Positions 33,751 through 46,000 of a stretch of DNA of 64,000 bases are shown here, piece by piece. The translations under genes were made by a program, and so were the position numbers. Position 1 is the stretch's first letter; every line of letters begins with the position of its first letter. The stretch is from Gaeumannomyces sp. JS-464 (Eukaryota > Ascomycota > Sordariomycetes > Magnaporthales > Magnaporthaceae). Location of the stretch: the NCBI GenBank assembly GCA_002197995.1, contig NGZR01000001.1:868001-932000 (forward strand), written 5' to 3'. Under the pieces are notes generated by a model, which saw only the letters and a program-made list of their open reading frames with translations, made no database searches and had not been told where the DNA came from.

Positions 33751-35267
33751 ACCCAGGCAGTTGAGGGAAAAGAGCGCAAAGAAACAAAAACAAGCAAGGG
33801 CTGTCTGTTGGCAGTCCCTACAGGGAGGCCGAGGACAACAGACAGCAGGCCGGGCTAACAATAGAAATGAAACCTTCCACCCCTCTCGCCGTCTCGTCTT
33901 TTTTTTTTATTTGGCCGCAACGCTCGCATTCGAGTCGCCTTTGCCCGTCAAGCACCGAAAAACCAAAATGCCCACCTGGAGAAAGAAAGGGGACATGAAA
34001 AAGGCTACAAAAGTGCCACACTCCCGGGCCGAGACTTTCGTGAATCCAATTTTTTTGCTCGCTCGAGTGGAGGACAAAGAGAAAAGGCATCGATCAAAGA
34101 AAAAGAAAAAAAAAAAAAAAAAAAAAAAAAAGGTCATCATGTCCCAATACCTGCCCATCCCACAGACCCAAAAGGAGGGCCGAGCCCCCGGGTCCGGGCC
34201 CCGCACGCGACGCAATCTTCAAATTCGGGGCACCCGTCCGTCCAAAGGAGACGAGGGACAAAAAAAAATTCATCAAAAATGCGGAAAGGCAGACACGGAG
34301 AGGGTCGTGACAGACAGACAGAGCTGCACGGTCTCGGCTTCCCGTCCCATAAAGAATCCGTGACAGAGACACGGCAAGTCAGGACGACATGGAAGGAGAA
34401 TCACACGCTAGGAAAAAGAAGGACTGCTCCATATTGGCTCGACAATTGAGAATTCATTTGTTATCCGTCCCACCACCAACCAGACCAGGCCAAGAGTGTA
34501 CGTAGGTAGTACTTAGCGCCTGGCAAAAAGAAAAAAGAAACAACTAGCAATGGAATAAATAAATAAAAAAAGAGTACCAAGGGATAGAGAAACAAAGACG
34601 TCCAGACTTCGCCGTGAGGCGTCAAATACAAACTCTTGGCCGCCCACCTCTCGTGTGTGCCTAAGCTTGGGGCGCGCTGGGAGCAAGAAGACAAGAAAAA
34701 AAAAAACAAAGAATCCATCGTAAAAATACGTGATCAAGGAGACAAACCCTCCATGTAAACACGCGCTAAAACCAGGGGTAAAAAAAACCGCGCAGGTTGG
34801 GGAATCATAGATGTGGATCAAGAGAGTTTGCTGAAAGGAAAGAAAGAGGCAAAACGAAACATGATGAAAAATAAAAAAATAAAATAAAAACGTGAACCCA
34901 ATTTTGTCCCAGTTCCCACCGACCCCCGTCATTAGTGGAGGCCGTCTCTCGAGTGCCCTGCAATTTCATCACACCCAAGGCTAACTAGGTAGCCCATCCC
35001 AGCCTCGGAGACCGGTCGCGGCCGAAACGAAGTGACCGGCGAGACCGATGCGACCCAGAAAAAAAAAAAAAAAAAAAGCAAGGAGGTACATGCGGCAACG
35101 TCAAGGAGATTATCCATTAGTCTTCCCGCACGACACTTGTGTGGGGAGAGAAAGAAAAAAAAGAATCGGGTTCGCCTGAGCGACACATGAGATTGAGAGA
35201 CTCCCGCCGTCGTCCCGAGGATTGGGAGAGCGGAACCATGATCCTTGGAGCCCCCGGTTGGCCCAGT
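33751..35267. other. Purine-rich stretch downstream of the Zn2Cys6 gene
   Basis: The plus strand is markedly A-rich over about 1.5 kb, with A runs at 34,106-34,131 and 35,059-35,077. On the gene's own (minus) strand this is a pyrimidine-rich sequence directly after the stop codon, so it may hold the 3' untranslated region. I cannot place a polyadenylation site. Confidence 0.45.
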
Positions 35268-36743
35268 TTAGGAGCGCCTGCCGAGACGACCAAGCATGAA
35301 GTTATCAATGTTGTCGCGCGACTCTCCGTTGCTGCTGCCAGGGGCCGTGCGCGGGGGCGCATTGTCCATCAGGTTGCCCAGGCTCATGACCGAGGACGGG
35401 TTGGAGGGCGCGCTGGGCCCGGCGGCCGGGGGCGCGGGCGGGCTCTCGAGGCGCGGCGGGTAGGTCGCCCTCTCGGTCGGCGGGTAGAGCGGAGCAGCAG
35501 CAGTCGGCGGGCTGTTGCTCGCGGGACGCGGCGGGTACGACGCCTGGTACAGCGTCGGCGGAGAGGCGCTCTGGGGCGAGGCAGGGGACCGACGGCGCGG
35601 GTCCTCCTCGATCTGGCCCGGGTGCGGAGGGGGCAGCCGAGGGCCGTGGTGGTCGTCCTCGGGTCCGCGGGGCCTCCTCCTGCCTGTCTCCATGCGGTCG
35701 TCGTAGTAGCTGCCCGTAGGCGACGGCAACGGAAGCTGAGGAGGCGTGTGGCGCGGCGGCGGGCCCTGGGGGGGCATTGGCATCGGGGGTCCCTGGCTGG
35801 CCATGGGGAGCGGCTGTCCAAAAGCTCCAAAGAGCTGGGTGCCCGGAGCAATGACGCCGCCCTGGATGGCCTGGACTGGAACGAATGCGGTCGAGCCGGA
35901 GCTAACGGGCTGGAAGACGCACTCGTTGCCAGTCTTCTTGCAGTTCAGGCACTTTCCATCAGCCGTGGTCTGGTAGCCACTGCAGCGGATCTGATCCCAA
36001 GCCAAACAAACGCCCATGTCAGTCACGAGAGCTCGGGTGCACACACATACACACACACATGGGATGAAATTTTGAGGTTGGACAAGCTATGCGGAGGAAC
36101 TGACCTTGCGCTTCCTGCAGTACCTGCACGCGATGGATGTGCGCTGTCTCGGCGCGCTCGCCTGCTGCTGCTGCATGGCAGGGCCGGTCCTGTAGTCGTA
36201 GCCCATGATGCCAACCTGGGGCTGCGCATAGGCGGCGTACTGCTGCTGGTAGGGGTCCTGCACATATGGCGGCGGCGGCGGTCCCGGTGGCGGTCCACGG
36301 TAGTATCCGTTGGCGTCCGGGGGCGGTACCGGGCGGTACGGCATGGGTTGCCTCGGGTCCTGCTGCTGCGGCGGTGGTGGCGGCGGTGGCGGCGGTCCGC
36401 GGGAGTCGGGTGCCCTGGTGTCGAATGCCCGGCCATCGGCCAGGGCCTGCACTGGAGGGAGGCTGTAGGTTGGACGGGGCGGCGGGTAGGCGCTCTGGTC
36501 TGGAGAGACAGAGTACGATCCCCTCGCGCCCGGCTCCAGAGCAGGCGGTGGACCCCTCGAGGGGCCGCTGGGAGGGTAGTCCTGGATGGAAGGAAGGGTG
36601 ACTGCGTTGGGCACGTCGCGCAGGTCGCGGGGATCCCTAATCACCCGGCTCTGCTGACGGTCCTCCTCCTCGATGGGAGGGGGCGGGTACTGGTTGTTGT
36701 ACTGGTCTCGAGGAGGAAATCTTCCCCTTCCGTCGTCTGTCAT
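35268..36743 (-). CDS. Zn2Cys6 (GAL4-type) fungal transcription factor, two exons
   Basis: Predicted nuclear DNA-binding regulator of 453 residues. Exon 1 is 36,743-36,105 (213 codons) and exon 2 is 35,990-35,268. The joined product carries a perfect Zn2Cys6 cluster: C206-x2-C209-x6-C216-x10-C227-x2-C230-x6-C237, reading ACRYCRKRKIRC then GKCLNCKKTGNECVF. This family coordinates two zinc ions with six Cys and is confined to fungi. The N-terminal 200 residues are Pro/Gln/Tyr-rich, with a run of nine Pro near residues 115-125. After the cluster comes a QPVSSGSTAFVPVQAI segment, then a Pro/Ser/Arg-rich tail with GRRRPRGPEDD, a possible nuclear signal. No fungal_trans middle domain is seen, and the cluster is central, not N-terminal. 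The tail resembles, from memory only, the BglR/COL-26 type of sugar regulators; this is unverified, so no symbol is given. The start ATG has A at -3. Confidence 0.88.
35991..36104 (-). other. Intron of the Zn2Cys6 gene
   Basis: 114 bp, phase 0. On the gene strand the donor is AAG|GTCAGT, the acceptor GATCAG|ATCCGC, and a CTGAC branch site (GTGACTGACATGG) lies about 30 bases before the acceptor. It falls between the second and third zinc-binding Cys; removing it restores the exact Cys spacing, which is the main evidence for it. A run of TGTG repeats lies in its middle. Confidence 0.92.
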
Positions 36744-38439
36744 GATGCTGGAGTGAACCGCGGGCTGTGCGGTCGCCAGTCCGGGCTAGTTGCTGTACCT
36801 TGGGAGAGCGAGCGTTGAGGGTTTTGTGAGGACGGGCCGAGGCTGGGGTGAGGTGAGAGTGTGCCAGGGAGAGGACGGCTGGGAAGGGCGCGGCGGGCCG
36901 AATTTAAGGGTGCGGGCCCCACAGCAAGTGGCAGGCGGGACGGAGCACGGTGGATGTGCGCCTGCCCAGGGCAAAATGCTGCAGTGTGCAGTGGCTAAAC
37001 TCTTGACGGCAGGCACCAGAGGCGGGAGGAACCTTGGGCCGGATTTCGCCTCTGCAGTGTTTTGCCGCGGGCGGGAATGTCCGGGGCGCGCTGGCACGTC
37101 CAGGGAAGGCGTGAAAAATGCTTGGGTCCTCGCCCGGAAAGGGACGCAGGCTGGGTGCCGAGTCCAAGTTTTCTCAGCACCGGAATGCAGGGCAAGCCGA
37201 GTGGAGATTTGACCAAAGGCTGGGTGCAAAAGAAGCAGAGGTAGACGATGACGACGAGGCGAGGCGATGGGTCAGAGGCTGGTCGGTGGTGGCGGGCTGT
37301 CGGCTGGTCCAAGCCCAAGGCAACGACGGCGACGATGTGCAGGTAGCAAGTGTCGTTGCTGAACCTTGAACCGTCTCTGCTGCGTGGTCGAGGGCGAGCG
37401 GCAGACAGACGGACTCCAAGTGAGCGAGAGTTGGGCGGGATCTAAGTAGGCAGTGGTCTCGGTCCTACTTGGTGCGGGTTCCACGGGAAAGGACAAGACG
37501 GGCGGGACGAATGATGTAGGGAAAGGAGAGACTTTTCTACTGCGGGAACTCCCTTGGCTCGGTCGGCGCACCCTACCGTGGCGCTTGGGGTTAGTCGCTG
37601 CAAAGGACAGGCATGCTTGGGTGCAAACGAGGACAAGGCAGGGAGGGGCCTTTGGGAGGGGCGTGGGAGCGAAAATGGGACGCAAGGGGTTGCCGGCCGC
37701 TTGCCAGTTTCTGGGGAGGGTGGGCAAGGGCCCCAAGGCACACGCCCCCTCCTCCATGCCAAATGGCAAAATGGGAAATGGACGCCAGCGGGCGTGCGCG
37801 ACACGCCCCTGGTGCTGCGCACTGTGCGGCTGGCCCGTTCCAGTAAAGTGCCGACCGACCCCATCCACGCCCAACAATGGTTCCAAACACCAGTCGCTGC
37901 GGATGAGTGAGCGCCAGAAGGACCGTTGCAGCCGCCCAGAAGCAGCGCGGCCGTTGGGCGAGGCAGGGAGTCACGACGGACGAGACGGGAAAAAAGGGAC
38001 GAAATTCAGGCAAAGGCAATGCAGCAGCATGATGACGAAATGCTACCAAAAAGAGGAGACGGCCGAGAGGCGCCAATAGAACAGCCCATCACCGAGATGC
38101 GTGCGTCGCGGGAGAGCGGCACAGGCAGGCAGGCAGGCAGGCAAGCGAGCAAACAAACACGGCAAAAACGGCAGAGAATACGAAGGGGTGCGCGATAGCA
38201 GCGAGCGACCGTTGTGGTGTCTGGGAGTGGCAACCCAGCGCCAGCCAAACGCCATCATCATCATCATCCACCGACGGCCCGTCTCGGGGCCACCGCTGCA
38301 ACGGCGCAGGGACAAGAAAAGAAAACACGAACAAACAAAATCAAGATGGTTTGTGCAAAATCTGGCAAGGAACAGAAAGTCAAAACATACCAATTATTTC
38401 CGCAGGCCCGTCGATCGACGAAACCAGGGCCGGGGAAGG

Positions 38440-38465
38440 CAAAAAAAAACAAAAAAACAAAAAAA

Positions 38466-38500
<35 letters not shown>
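38440..38500. repeat. A-rich tract (AAAAAAAC units, then poly(A))
   Basis: Several A7-9C units followed by an uninterrupted run of about 30 A. Confidence 0.9.
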
Positions 38501-38503
<3 letters not shown>

Positions 38504-38781
38504 GTGTCGAGCCGTCCGTGTTTGCGTGTTTGCGGCACAAAACGGGGAGATTGCAACTTGGGGCGATGGAGCCGACGCCAATCACAAACGCGTGCGGGGG
38601 GAGAGAAAAAAGAGAAAGACGAGCAGGCGACCCGAGACGACAACCTTGCTTTTCTGCTCTTGTCCTCGAAACAGTTGGCAGCGGCGGGCGGGCGGGTGGG
38701 TGGACGTCGTGCCGGGCTGTCGTTCGTGGGGGGCCCGGTCCGTCGGGCGACTTTTTTGGATGACTGGTGGCGATGGCTACC

Positions 38782-38799
38782 TACCTACCTAGGTAGGTA
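38782..38799. repeat. Palindrome TACCTACCTAGGTAGGTA
   Basis: Perfect 18-bp palindrome. The core TACCTAGGTA recurs across the GC-rich part at 29,585, 61,695, 62,419 and 62,431, with degenerate forms at about 33,412-33,440, 33,725-33,756, 39,502, 41,179 and 54,835. Confidence 0.9.
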
Positions 38800-41083
38800 T
38801 CCACACGTCTCTTTTCTCCTCTCGCTTTTTGGGCATGAAATTTTATTTATCGCCTTGTTGCGCCGTGCGGTTGGCGTCTGGCGGTGGCTGCTGTGCCTGT
38901 TGGAGGGGAGATGCCTGTGGCTCGGCGGAAAGGCTGCGGTGCAGCAGTCACGAGGAAGATGGATATTATTAGGCTTTCGGGAAGAGGGAGGGCCAGGGAC
39001 GGGCTTCCCTTTTGGAAAGGAGGCTCACCCGAGAGGAAGAAAAGGGGGCAACGGAAAGCGACCAAGTGGAGCAGCGGCCAGGCTTGGCGTGATGGTGAGA
39101 GGGGTGGTGCGTGGACGGGAGGTCACAGGGTTTGGGGGAGTGGGTTTCTGGTTCGGCGGGTTCTAGTTCTCTCGAGCCGAGAGGCCAGTCGAGTGGGCGC
39201 CGTCGCACCAGCTCCAGCTCCAACAAAGCAGGCAGCCAGCCAGCCGGGTTTTAATCAGGGAAAAAACCACCTCGGAAAGCTCTGGCGACGGGCCATCCTC
39301 CCCCAGCGGGCGGGTGCTGCTATGGGCTGCGCCTAAACAGCGTTGCCTACCACCGTCTGGTCCAAGGCCTGGTCTGGTACCACCGACAGACACCCCGACA
39401 CTGACGCACTGCTGCACGCATCTCGGGGCCGCTTTTTTGGCTGCCGCAGGGGGGGGCCCAGCAGTCGCTGAGCATAATAGCTCAGGTGCCCCATGATGCC
39501 TCCTAGGTACCTAAACCTACAGTAGGCTGGAACGCGGCAGCCAAATACGGCGCACCACGGCAATGCGTCTCTTGTTATTTTGGGGCACATCCATCTCACG
39601 GCGCATTTTCTGACTCCTCCTTTCTGGCACGCGTCGACAAAACGAGGCCCTTGGGGCCGCTCTGAGGGCCAAGGCCGTCGAGGTGCAGGCCATCGTCAGT
39701 GTGTGTGTGTGTGTGTGTGTGCGGGCTGGCGGCATGGGCGCTGCTGCTTGTTTGTTTGTTTATTTACCTGCGAGGGTTTCGTGTTGTGTGTGGTGTCCTC
39801 TTGATCTCACTGCATCTCCAGCCAGAAGAAAAGAACAGAAAGAAGGAAAAAAAAAAAAAATGGCGTGTTGTTGCAAGCGCTGCAGATATTTGCATGCCAC
39901 ATATGCAGGAGCGCATAAAAGGCCACATTCACGACGCGCTTCCACCAGAAATGCTGTCTGCTGCGTCGGTTTCTGTTTCACTTCTGCTGCTCCTGCTTCT
40001 GCCTCGACCGGCTCCAAAACGCGCAGGCCCAAAGACGGCCAGCAGGAATGAAGGAATCGCCAGACATGCACCGCCCCCGCCGCTGATTTCCCAGCCAAGG
40101 CCCGCCGCGAGGGTTTGGTCAGCGTCAGGCCATAACTCAACCCCGTGCACTCTCTCTTCCTTCTCTTGTACATAAATGGTGTTATGCTCCGGCGTTCGAG
40201 GACTTGGGCCGATAACGAACCCGTGAACCCGGGTTTGGGTTGGAACGGACGGGCCGAGACACAAATCTCCCCGTGTGCACACCTATACCACCACTGAGCA
40301 GCACTCGCCCCTCCCTCCTGTCTGCCGTCATTTTTGTCCGTCGTCTGCTCCCCTCCAAGGTTCGAGCGTCTGACCTTGGTCACCGTACATACCGCTTACC
40401 GCTTACCGCTTGCCCCGTTCGGTCAGCGGCTACCACACCCGAAAGTCTGTGCATTGCAGCGAGCTGGGGTTTCCGAAAGCAGCAAACAGGTTTGGGAAAG
40501 CGAGCTGAGGGCGGAAAAGAAAAGAAAAAAAGCGAGCGAGCAAAACAGGCGAGAGGCGAGGGGGAGGGCAAAACCGTTGGCGGAAGTTTTCTCTGATCAT
40601 CTTGATGATCCCTTGTGCGGTTATGCAAGCAAAAACCAAACAAAATGTGATGGGAAACAAACGCCAGCAGTGCTGCTTGCTTGCCAAAACTCGCTCGCTG
40701 GGTTCCATCACATCACCAATGCACACGGCATGCGCAGGGCCGAGATGCGGCAGTAGTAGTAGATACGCTTATTCCTCTTTTTTTTTTCTTCTTTTTTTTC
40801 CCCCCTACATACCACGCTTGCACACTCCCGGCCTGGGGACAATTTGCAAAGGGCCGAAGACGGGGGAGGCAAGTGAGAGCGGGCGCGATGATGACGGGGG
40901 ATGACCCAGGAGCCCGGGTCCGAGGGCTCGCTGGCTCCCTGTGGTACCAAAACCCACCCCTGGCTCCATGGAGGTCGGTCCCGGGCGGGTTCTAGAAGCA
41001 TTTTGTTTTGCGTCGCTGTCTTATTTTATTCTCACCTTCCCTCGTGCCTTGTCACAGAAAAGAAGCTTGGGGGCTGCCTGCTC

Positions 41084-41087
<4 letters not shown>

Positions 41088-41114
<27 letters not shown>
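41088..41114. repeat. Poly(T) tract of 27
   Basis: Uninterrupted T run, followed by GCTGACAGCCTGCCTGCC. Confidence 0.9.
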
Positions 41115-41118
<4 letters not shown>

Positions 41119-42920
41119 ACAGCCTGCCTGCCTTCTCCATTTTCATTTGCTTTGGTGGTGGTGGTGGTGCTGCTGCTCACCTAGGTACCTAGGTAGGTTA
41201 CCCATACTACGTAAGCGGAGAGACGGCCGGGCATGGAACCACACACTGGAGACAGAGGCAACCCAGGCTCAAGGGGAACGCGGGCAGGGGGTGACCAGGG
41301 GCGGCTGGCTCGGCCGGCCACCCATGGTGGAAGAAATGCGCGTGTTCCGTGTGGCCTGTCTCTTTTCCCCGTCCTGGCCGCCAGTCCTGCCATGCCATTC
41401 CCGGCCATTTCTTCGTTTGACGCATGAACTTTTCTTCGCAACCGAAGTTCGGCGCTGGAGCACCGCACCCCGGCCTGGCGGGACAGGGCAGTCTGGTGCT
41501 TGCTGGGTTGGCGGGCCGTCGAGGGGGTGGAGCGGGTGGGTGGGTGGTCACGAACCGGTGTGTTTGTGTGTGTGGTGGTGGTGGTGGTGCCTGGTGGTGG
41601 TCATGGTGGTGGTGCAAGAGTCAAGGCGCGTGAGGGGAGGGTCACGGAGATGACGCGACCAGACAAAAAACCCATGACGGGAGCGGCCGTCTGTTCGTTC
41701 ACCTTGGCTGCACAAATTTCCCACGCTTTCCCGGCCCGGGGTGTGGGAAGTAAGCGGAAGAGTCAAAGAGGAAAATCACGCGGCCCTCGTCTTCTGAAAC
41801 CGCATGGCTGCTGCAACTCCAACTTCGGAATTCCGCGTTCGTCGTCGACGCGGGCGATCGACTCCACTCTGCCGCAACAACAGAGAAGAAACATGCTAGC
41901 TGGGGATCGCTTCCCGCAGCAGCAAAGCAAGATAAGGGAAGGGCGAGGGGAAGGGGTGCACAACCCAGGGGCGGCGAATAAACAGTAGAAAAAAAGGCAG
42001 AACCCGCCCGTCGGTCATGCAGGCAGACAAGGCATGGTGAGCCGGCCGGTTCGCGCAAGGTGGGGAGGGGATGGACGATAAGAAAAGATGAGACGAAAAC
42101 GGTTGCGACTCGTTTTGGGGGTTTCCGCTGCACCGCCCACCGGGGCAGGGATAAGACGGAGAGGGCCGATGACAGACAGCGGTTTTTTGGGGAAGAAAAA
42201 GAAGAAGAAGAAGGGCACGCATTGCAGGCACACACACACACACGGGCACGCGGGCTTACAAAGGCTCACACAAGCAGGCACGCACACGTTCTGCGGAGGA
42301 TTTGGCGATTGATGACTCGCTCGACGCACCGAGGCTGTGGAAGAGGTGGTGTGGGCACCTCAAAGTGTGCGCGGCGCATTGGAATGAACTCGTTTTTTTT
42401 CGCCTCGGCGTACGACGCTTCTTTGCCCTGCGGTGAGGAATTGAACAACAAGAAAAAGAGGGGGAAAAAAATGACGCGGTCAAACTCCCTTGCTGCGGAT
42501 CCGCCGGGGCGGGACGTTCCCCCAAGTACGTATATCCATCGCAGCACGCAGGAAGGGGCGATGCGCATTCCAGATTCCAGCCCGAGCCTGCTCGTTTTCC
42601 TGTTCCGCCCCACTCGCAGAAACCTGTCTCTTGCGGGTTTCATGGCTGACGTCGTGGGGCGGCGCGCGATTTCTGCTTTTATTTTATTTTTATTTACGCA
42701 AAGGTAGGCGTTCTTAGGTGAGCAAACCGCACGCCGCTCTCGGGCCTCAAAGCCATGTGTGTTTCCTGTCTGTGAAAGACATTAGGTGGCGCAAATATTG
42801 AGATACCCCAAGGGATGAGGAGTCATGGTCAGACTCTGGGCCGACATCTCCGGAGGCAGGTCCCAATGTCTCGGTCGCGAATTGCTGTGGCATCTCGGCA
42901 CGCCGCACGGGTCTCCTTGG

Positions 42921-42997
42921 TAAAAAAAATAAATAAATAAATAAATAAATAAAAAAAATTAAAAAAAAAAAATTAAAAAATAAAAAAAAAAAAAAAA
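42921..42997. repeat. AAAT microsatellite and A-rich tract
   Basis: TAAA units (about six), then A runs broken by TT, about 77 bp in all, an AT island in GC-rich DNA. Confidence 0.9.
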
Positions 42998-43000
42998 GTG

Positions 43001-46000
43001 TCATCACGGGCTTGCCCCTCATGGCCGATCGTCTATCACGTTTTGGCTCGTCCCAAGGGGTTTGGCACTGTACTTGGTGCAACGGGCGGGAGGTTTTCTT
43101 CCTTGCTGTGCGAATCAATGGGTCCGAAGCCAAGAAAACACGGGATCGGGAGATTGCCGTTTTGGTTCTTCTAGAATTAAAAATGGAGGTCTTCTGTCAC
43201 AAGGGTGGACGAAAGGGGCAAGAAAAAAGGGGCGGGCTTGGTGGGACGATGCGCAGCCGACCGACCGTCTGGGGTACCAAGATTTTGCTCGTTTGCCTGC
43301 TTGTGCGTCGATTGGAAACGTTGAGGGCGATGGTGGATTGGCTTGGAGCAGCATGGATGAGAGAAAAGGAGGCGAAGAAATGGAAAACAAGAGACACAGG
43401 CAAAACACCAGGGGAAAAAAGAGCACCAGCAAAGCAGCAAGAAGAAAAAAAAGGATGCACCCGCGGGCCGCACCCAACGCACACACGCAAAAACGCACGA
43501 ACGCCTTGAGCCGTGCGGGAAAGAGCGGGCTGGGCGGGCAGATGGTGGGCGGCGCGGTTCGATTGATTGGCGGCCGCGCGACGACGCTTGGAGGTCCCAT
43601 TTCTCGGTTGGACAAATCAATGGAGCCTCGGGTGGGGTAATGGGAAGCGGGCCGCCGGAGAGGAAAAAAAACGAGGCGGACAGCAAGGGTCAAAAAGATA
43701 CGAAGAATGCAACCAGAACCCATATGGACTGGGGATGGGTGGCCTGTGAGCGACGAGTGACGCGAATGACTTTCCTTCCCTTTGGTGGCGTTGACATTTC
43801 CATTCCACGCACAACTTCGATAAAGAGGCAAGAATGGAACGCTGGGACCCAGCATCTCCCGGCGACAGCCCTAGAAACGCCCAAATTAAAACGAGCAGCA
43901 CGAGGACAATCCCAAATCGGGAATGTGTCATGATCGGAGAGGCGGTCGACCGTTTGCGGCGCGCGTCGTCTGCATCCACCGTCCATTTCTGGTCAACCCC
44001 CGTCGTCATCGCCACCTCGTACGTATGTAGATGATAGGGTCATCGTTTCCCTAATCAAGCCGACACAGCCAGCGCCACAGGACCCCGTCGGTTCCTAGCC
44101 CCTGCGCGGCTGACGGCGAGGTCAGCGGGCGGGCGGGCGGGCCCCCTGGAAATGGTGACAAGATTGGACGATGGATGGGCGAGTGCGAGCAGACAGAGAG
44201 GAGACTGAACGACTGGAACGGGAGGCGCACGGGTGGGGCGTGCCGCCGTCGCCCCTTGCCGCCGCCCGTCTCTGTGCTAGGTCGGATGTGTGCGACCTGC
44301 TGTGTGTGTGTCTGTCATTTTATTGTTGGTTTGGCTAAACGGGAGAAGCAAAAGCGGAAGCTGGCCCGGAAGGGCTGGTGTGAACAGTCCTACCCTTCCC
44401 TGCCCATTTTGGGTCATTCGAATCTTATTGCCGTGCACAGCACATGCTTTTTGTCATCCATCGATGCATCTTGGCACTCATGGGCGCGTCGAGCTTCTGT
44501 CTCGTTGACGCATCCTTTTTTTGCGATTTGCTTCAAGTGAGTCGGCATGGCAGCAGACGAGCCAGGCTACTGGAACAACACCCGAGGCGCAGCAGCAGAG
44601 CTAAAACCCCATCATGCCTTTCCAAAAGAACATCAGCCTCGGCCGCAGCGCTGACGCTGCTGCCGCCGCCGCCGGCGGCTTTACCGACGGGGTGAATGTT
44701 GAATATGTATATATATCATTTGGATGTGAGTGATGATGTGGCCCAAATCGGGGTGTGCATGACAGAACGGCGTGGTGGCACGCAAAAAAAAAAAAAAAAA
44801 AAAAAATCCTAGGGTCTTCCCACCGCTCACGCGGCGCCACAAGAGGCAGAACACAAAGGGACAGAAAAACCGCAGCACCCGCGGTAGCGGCCCGAAAGTC
44901 GCCCGGCTGCCGCAACTCAGGAGCCACTGCATGACGGCAAGGAAAACAGACGGTGCATGTGGTCCTTCGGTGCGACAAGGTCCGCAGTGTGTGCTTTGGT
45001 TTTTATTTTCTATTTATTTGATCGTGCTTTGGCTTCCCGTGTTCCTTCGATACGCACGTGTAGTAGGTACCTCCATCAGGGATCGTTTCGCAACCGCCTG
45101 CCACTGCGCCAAGGCCGGCTCTGCAAACCCGCACTTGCTCGAGACCGACGCGCCGCTGCTGCTGTGCCATGGCACGGCTCACGGCGGGTACGACCTCGAA
45201 TGTGTGGGGAAAATGAGAGTAGCCGTCATGCGAATTCCCAGCGGCAATAAAAACAACTCACAAGGAGGGGAAGTCGAAGGATGCTACGGCGGCGCCGAGG
45301 CAGATGACGGCACACACTCTGCTGTAAGAGGCCGGTTTGGGTCGCCGTCCAGGCCAACCGCCATGCCCCGCCGCGACTGATGGGGACACCAAATCCCATC
45401 TATTCCGGATGGCCGCATCCATCATCCATACACCCACACGGGGTGGGTGTGTGGTGGCTTTCGGGATTGTTGCAAAAAGAAGACTGCTGCTAAGCGCTTC
45501 AAAGCCGAGCTGGGAGAGGAGGAGGAGGGGTCACACAGCATGTTTATTGCCCTCGAACCGCTTTCGTCGCCTTGCATCCTCTTTTATTATTTTTTCCACC
45601 CAGCGCCCTCCCTACCGTCCGGCTGCCGTGCTCGCCGTATCATGGAAGCGAGGGTGGGGGAGGGGAGGGTTGGCGGTTGATCGGCGATGATGGGAGGCGG
45701 CAGACGAGGTGCACCCCGCCGCCCTACAAGCCCCAACTCCCCCCGCGCCGCTTTCTGGCCCGGCGGCTGGTCGCAGCGGCCGTCCAACCTCAGGCGCAGC
45801 GGGAATATGCAGGCACTCTACGTCGGCAGCTGGGTTTTTGTCTTCTTGTTGTTCGTTGTTTGCGCAGCCAGAACAGCACCACACTTTGCAACGTAGCGAC
45901 CGCGCGTGCCGCGCCGGCTTACTGTCGGCTCAACAAAAAAAACCACGGCTCGGCCGGGTCCTTTCTGGACCCCGCCTGTCCGCGCGCCCGCGCGCCCGCC

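Larger units (their letters stand above)
36744..43000. other. GC-rich, apparently gene-free region with simple repeats (3); upstream flank of the Zn2Cys6 gene
   Basis: The first 1-1.5 kb should contain the promoter and 5' untranslated region of the minus-strand regulator; I see no definite TATA box or binding site. Further on: GGCA repeats at 38,122-38,142, an A-rich tract at 38,440-38,500, a palindrome at 38,782-38,799, GT repeats at 39,699-39,721, poly(T) at 41,088-41,114, GGT repeats at about 41,155-41,170 and 41,570-41,615, an AGGTACCT cluster at 41,179-41,199, and an AAAT/poly(A) tract at 42,921-42,997. No frame resembles a known protein. Confidence 0.5.

Noticed and set aside
35139..36818. 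559-codon open frame on the plus strand, the longest in the window
   Set aside because: It is the antisense of the Zn2Cys6 gene. Its Arg/Gly/Val-rich product reflects GC-rich codons read backwards, and the minus strand has an exact zinc-cluster motif and good splice sites.
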